64,000 bases of DNA from Gracilimonas sp965227215. GTDB lineage: Bacteria > Bacteroidota > Rhodothermia > Balneolales > Balneolaceae. A model generated the notes under the pieces. It searched no databases and was not told where the DNA came from. It worked only from the letters and a program-made list of their open reading frames with translations. Where the stretch lies: NCBI GenBank assembly GCA_965227215.1, contig OZ245729.1, positions 1,116,001-1,180,000 of the forward strand. The letters are read 5' to 3'. The position numbers were made by a program, and so were the translations under genes. Within the stretch, counting starts at the first letter, position 1. Each line of letters starts with the position of its first letter. This document shows positions 60,590-64,000 of the stretch, in pieces.

Positions 60590-63091
60590 CTAATAAGGAC
60601 CTAAAAATCTTTTTCCATCAAAGTGAATTAGATGGCTTGGAGATTCAGCTACCCAAACTTCGGTTTCCCAACTTATATCTGAAACATATTTTGCCATAGT
60701 CTTCTTGTCAGGAAAGGCCGTAACATAAACAATACCGGCTTTTGAGTTTGCAAAAAGCTTTTTTAATTCCGATAACCTTTTTGGATCAACCGGCCCATGA
60801 CTTGTCACTGCTTCACATAAAAGGAGCCAATTTTTCTCTTTAAAGTGCAAAACCACATCTGGAAACTTGCCATGATTATCAAACTCCAAGCCTATTTCCT
60901 TAAACGCTTCCTCATCGTAATAACCTAACTTTGACCCGGTATCGCCGACATACAGTACAGTTCCGCCAGGCGCAAATCGGGGACCAAATTTTTCAACAAT
61001 ATCTTTGATCAGTTGGCTATGTTTGCCTGGCGAAAGTTGCAATTCCTCTCCGTCAATTTTAAGCGGAATCTTTTGCATATTTCTTTTCTTAGCATACCTC
61101 TCTGCCAATGAGGTATAGTTTTCCATGAATTCGTTAACGTTACTTTCCCAATCATCGGAACCATAAGACTTAATAAGTTTTAGTGTATCTTCTTCAATCT
61201 GATAACACCAATTTGGGCTATTTATTGGCCTTAAAGGTTCGTCTGGATTTTGAATAGCGATCCCAGCATCAACAAATTGGTGCATTGTTTGCCTTCGTAT
61301 AGTTTCACGAGTATTTGGTGCATATTTAACGCCATAATGCTCAGCTATAAAGTCCATAATAGGCGTGATACCCATTAACGGTTCTGAAGCATCTTTCCAA
61401 TCATCATTTGGCTTTACATCCAGCAGGGCAAGCAGTGTGAGAGCCGACCGGTCATTCCTTTGCTTGTTTGGTAGGTCAAGAGTCTTTATGATCTCTAAAG
61501 CCTCATCAATTTTCTGTTTAAAGTTGGTAGCTGATTCCTGATTTTTTGGAGCCATTCTATCTATAATTGTTTCAATTAATTGGTCAATTTCTTTTTGCGA
61601 CTGATGTTCTTGCCCTGCTTTTTTACCCAACTCTTTCAAGGTTTCAAGGTCCGGGTATTTTATCCGTTTTAAATCAGTTGCGTTCACCTGAGTATGCCCA
61701 GAAAACTGCCTGAAATATTGATCTACAAGCGTTGAATTAAGGTAGATTTTTATTCCCCTGGCAAGATCTTTATCTAACCCTTTTTTATTTTGATGGATTA
61801 CATTTAGGTGGTTTTCAAATCCTACAAACTTTGAATCAATGTTAGTGGGATTGTATTCAGAAGCGTAAATCCTTCTCCTTTCCTCTTTTGAACTAAACCG
61901 CCTTGTTAGCACATACCAACCGCTTATCATGAGGTATTTTCTGCTTTCATGAGTCATTTTGATAGCATTGGCTTTCCGGCCATTTGGCTTAGGCCATTTA
62001 ACTCTTCCATTATCGAGATGTGAAGGATAGATAAGCGGGTACGTTTCACTGTCCGGCTCATTTTGAATGGCATCTTTTAGCCTAAAATCAACAACCGGTC
62101 CTGTACTTACTTTCAATCCCAAATCAGCCAATGAATTAGTAAATACATTGATATGATCCACTACCATTTGATCAAAATCATTGGTAGTGATATGGATCAT
62201 TTGATCTTTATCCTCTGGCTTAACAACCTTGTCTGGTGTTACCAATCTTTCAGTTACAGAATCAAACGAACTATCCTGGCTTGTAGTGATTTTAATATTG
62301 CCTTGCTCTTTGTCCTTAATACCGTGAATGATGATGTTCTCTTGCAGCACTTCATCATCTTTGAAGGCTTTGTTCCTGGCATTGAAAACATGAACTTGTT
62401 TGATATTCAGTTCATCGAGCAAGAATTTTCTAAAAGGCCTAAAGTAAACGCCGTTACAAAAGCTTCTCGGAATAATAGCTACTATTTCACCCTGATTCTT
62501 TAGCAGTTTAATTGCCAAAGCCAAAAATCCAGTATAAAGATTGGACGTTTCAATCCCAACATTCCTCAGTTCTTTTCGGTATTCCGATTTTGAGTTAATT
62601 TTTTGATAGGGCGGATTCATAATACAATGGCTATACTTTTGCGCCTCAGAAGAGAACAAACCATTTTCTTTTGATAAGATCTGGGCTGATTCGTGAATAA
62701 AATCCTGATTTTTAACCGCCGTCTTTAACTCTCCATTATTCCGCTGTATATGGTTTCGGCAAGCCGAAAGAGAATTATTTAATACCTCTATAAGCTCTTC
62801 ATCTTTCTCATAGCACGTAATTTGAAGAGTTTCAATTTCCACCTCATCATTGATCACTTTTTCTACAAAAGCTGCTGACAGACTTCCTACTCCAGCACCT
62901 GGATCTAACAATGAAATGTCCTTATCAAAATTTTCAAATAAGGAAGCCATGAATCTTGCTATCTCAGATGGAGTAAAATACTGACTGAATGCTGATTTTC
63001 TTTCCTCATCAATCTGTTCGCTAGTAATTAACCTGTACTGGTCAATATGTTCTAAAAAATTGTCTTTACTGAAAACTTGATCTAAATGCAT
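60590..63091 (-). CDS. Single-chain restriction-modification enzyme: N6-methylase + BsuBI/PstI-type nuclease
   Basis: The 833-residue protein joins two enzymes. The N-terminal half is an adenine methyltransferase of the Eco57I type: QYFTPSEIARFMASLF, LLDPGAGVGSLSAAF (SAM binding) and CIMNPPYQK (catalytic NPPY). The C-terminal part (about 690-833) matches BsuBI/PstI nucleases: GGTVLYVGDTGSKLGYYDEE, FPDVVLHFKEKNWLLLCEAV, SHGPVDPKRLSELKKLF and the ending WVAESPSHLIHFDGKRFLGP. In the PstI family methylase and nuclease are usually separate genes, so the fusion resembles a type IIG arrangement. Confidence 0.9.
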   Translation of the reverse strand: MHLDQVFSKDNFLEHIDQYRLITSEQIDEERKSAFSQYFTPSEIARFMASLFENFDKDISLLDPGAGVGSLSAAFVEKVINDEVEIETLQITCYEKDEELIEVLNNSLSACRNHIQRNNGELKTAVKNQDFIHESAQILSKENGLFSSEAQKYSHCIMNPPYQKINSKSEYRKELRNVGIETSNLYTGFLALAIKLLKNQGEIVAIIPRSFCNGVYFRPFRKFLLDELNIKQVHVFNARNKAFKDDEVLQENIIIHGIKDKEQGNIKITTSQDSSFDSVTERLVTPDKVVKPEDKDQMIHITTNDFDQMVVDHINVFTNSLADLGLKVSTGPVVDFRLKDAIQNEPDSETYPLIYPSHLDNGRVKWPKPNGRKANAIKMTHESRKYLMISGWYVLTRRFSSKEERRRIYASEYNPTNIDSKFVGFENHLNVIHQNKKGLDKDLARGIKIYLNSTLVDQYFRQFSGHTQVNATDLKRIKYPDLETLKELGKKAGQEHQSQKEIDQLIETIIDRMAPKNQESATNFKQKIDEALEIIKTLDLPNKQRNDRSALTLLALLDVKPNDDWKDASEPLMGITPIMDFIAEHYGVKYAPNTRETIRRQTMHQFVDAGIAIQNPDEPLRPINSPNWCYQIEEDTLKLIKSYGSDDWESNVNEFMENYTSLAERYAKKRNMQKIPLKIDGEELQLSPGKHSQLIKDIVEKFGPRFAPGGTVLYVGDTGSKLGYYDEEAFKEIGLEFDNHGKFPDVVLHFKEKNWLLLCEAVTSHGPVDPKRLSELKKLFANSKAGIVYVTAFPDKKTMAKYVSDISWETEVWVAESPSHLIHFDGKRFLGPY

Positions 63092-63397
63092 GTGTGAAAG
63101 TACAAAAATACATTACTTTAAACTTTAACTATCAACTGGCTTGCACAATTTGTTTAAAAATCGACTAACTACCGAATACCTGAATGGTCATAGATAAACA
63201 ATTTGGTTGGCGCTTATCCTAACAAAATCAGGACTTAAAGACAACTGGGTCAATTACAGAAGCTTTTTGCATATACAGCGTTTAAGTTGGCTTGTAAATT
63301 CAAACTTTTAAGTCACGTTTTAATTTAAGCTTAATTTAAGCCACAGTATTTATTATCTGATTAACATGATTTCTAATTCATCTTAACAGGTAAAGTC
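63092..63397. other. Divergent AT-rich spacer between RM enzyme and PII-like gene
   Basis: About 305 bases with no gene. It contains short AATTTAAGC/GCTTAATTT-type repeats near 63325-63345, possibly promoter or operator sequence for either gene. No copy of the tRNA segment from the left element junction was found here. Confidence 0.5.
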
Positions 63398-63739
63398 ATG
63401 AAGCTTTTAAAAGTTTTAATCAGACCCATCTTACTTGAGGAAATTAGCAAGGAATTACGACATCACGGTGTATGCTGCATGGCTGTCTATCATGGTGAGG
63501 GTACAGGCAGGTATATTGATCCTGCTAAAGAACATGGTTCATTGGATTTTCCTGCAATGCATGCTGAAGTAGTGAAAATTGAAATTGCTGTACATGATGA
63601 AGATGCGGAAAAAATTGCAGAGGTCATCCAAAATAAAGCTTCCACGGGATCAGAGGGAGACGGAATAATATTTATATCGAGTATTGAAGAAGCAGTTCGA
63701 ATAAAAGATGGAACTAGAGGACCGGATGTTCTCATTTGA
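63398..63739 (+). CDS. PII-like (GlnB/GlnK family) signalling protein with atypical T-loop
   Basis: The 113-residue product follows the PII outline: KLLKVLIRPILLEEISKELR, GVCCMAVYHGEGTGRYI, a VVKIEIAVHDEDAEKIAEVI strand/helix, the GDGIIFISSIEEAVRI loop and the C-terminal DGTRGPDVL. The T-loop is replaced by DPAKEHGSLDFPAMHAEV and lacks the uridylylated Tyr of the RGAEY motif. It may therefore sense ligands without covalent control, or belong to the PII-NG group often located beside metal-efflux genes. Downstream partners lie beyond the window. Confidence 0.7.
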   Translation: MKLLKVLIRPILLEEISKELRHHGVCCMAVYHGEGTGRYIDPAKEHGSLDFPAMHAEVVKIEIAVHDEDAEKIAEVIQNKASTGSEGDGIIFISSIEEAVRIKDGTRGPDVLI

Positions 63740-64000
63740 CACCTTATTGTTCTTTGAAATTATTCTTCGGTAAAAAACAAATGAATTCACTCCGTTGTAT
63801 TTAAATACACTTCATTACTATATTACTACAAAATTATTATATTTGTGGTTAAAGTTCGTTTCAAGATTGTATTAATACTTTATAGCTTTTAGGCACTGTT
63901 GTATATAATGTTTTAGCACTGACAGTCTATTATTAGCATTCACAAAATTTTAGCTTTGCTCAAGAAAATCCACAAAACAAAGATTTTTAAAATCTCAGCA

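Noticed and set aside
1..64000. CRISPR arrays, rRNA genes and insertion-sequence transposases
   Set aside because: None of the regular spacer-repeat patterns, rRNA-like sequences or transposase families was seen; other overlapping antisense frames were judged shadows of the listed genes.

Overview
The window looks like a chromosome segment from a Balneolota/Rhodothermota-type member of the wider Bacteroidota group. The evidence is the dcw order murG-murC-ftsQ-ftsA-ftsZ, a protein carrying a type IX secretion (Por) sorting domain, a single-cluster heme pathway, and TATCTTTG boxes (the Bacteroidota-type TAnnTTTG -7 element) ahead of several genes. The species was not identified, and nothing here was checked by database search.

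Region 1 (1-29.9 kb) is ordinary core chromosome. It holds the end of murG, then murC, ftsQ, ftsA and ftsZ; a small lipoprotein; a giant five-LamG secreted protein; a glycosyltransferase, a TauE-type permease and a PhzF-like isomerase; a TonB-dependent receptor; mutS2; a few small genes including a frameshifted one; the complete minus-strand heme cluster hemA-hemC-hemD-hemE-hemF-hemB-hemL; a DUF3127 OB-fold protein; an aldo/keto reductase; and a tRNA-Met(CAT). Several dispersed hairpin repeats sit between these genes, some inside spurious ORFs of the division cluster.

Region 2 (about 29.97-55.6 kb) is an integrated virus-like element abutting the 5' end of the tRNA gene. It has a CI/Cro-type divergent switch with matching operators, a CHC2 primase-like protein and an SF3/D5-like helicase, a 12-copy iteron field lying between two terminators, and one long late operon. 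I see no terminase, portal, tail or integrase gene. Instead there are at least ten small proteins with one C-terminal membrane anchor (including a transglutaminase-like enzyme, a peptidoglycan-binding protein and a lytic transglycosylase), a RadA/RecA-type ATPase, two adjacent capsid-like proteins of 203 and 258 residues separated by a terminator, spike-like proteins, lysis genes, and a 2409-residue protein that appears to fuse a RelA/SpoT-type nucleotidyltransferase, an N6-methylase and an SNF2 helicase. I infer a tailless, membrane-containing icosahedral phage of the kind represented by Salisaeta icosahedral phage 1 (SSIP-1), which infects a related phylum. This is the main candidate for an undescribed system.

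Region 3 (55.6-63.1 kb) is AT-rich and defence-like: a three-gene ABC-3C system (HNH effector, small middle component, DUF2326 ATPase), a HEPN-like protein beside an HNH protein, and a single-chain adenine methylase fused to a BsuBI/PstI-type endonuclease. A divergent PII-like signalling gene follows at 63.4 kb. The right junction of the element could not be located.
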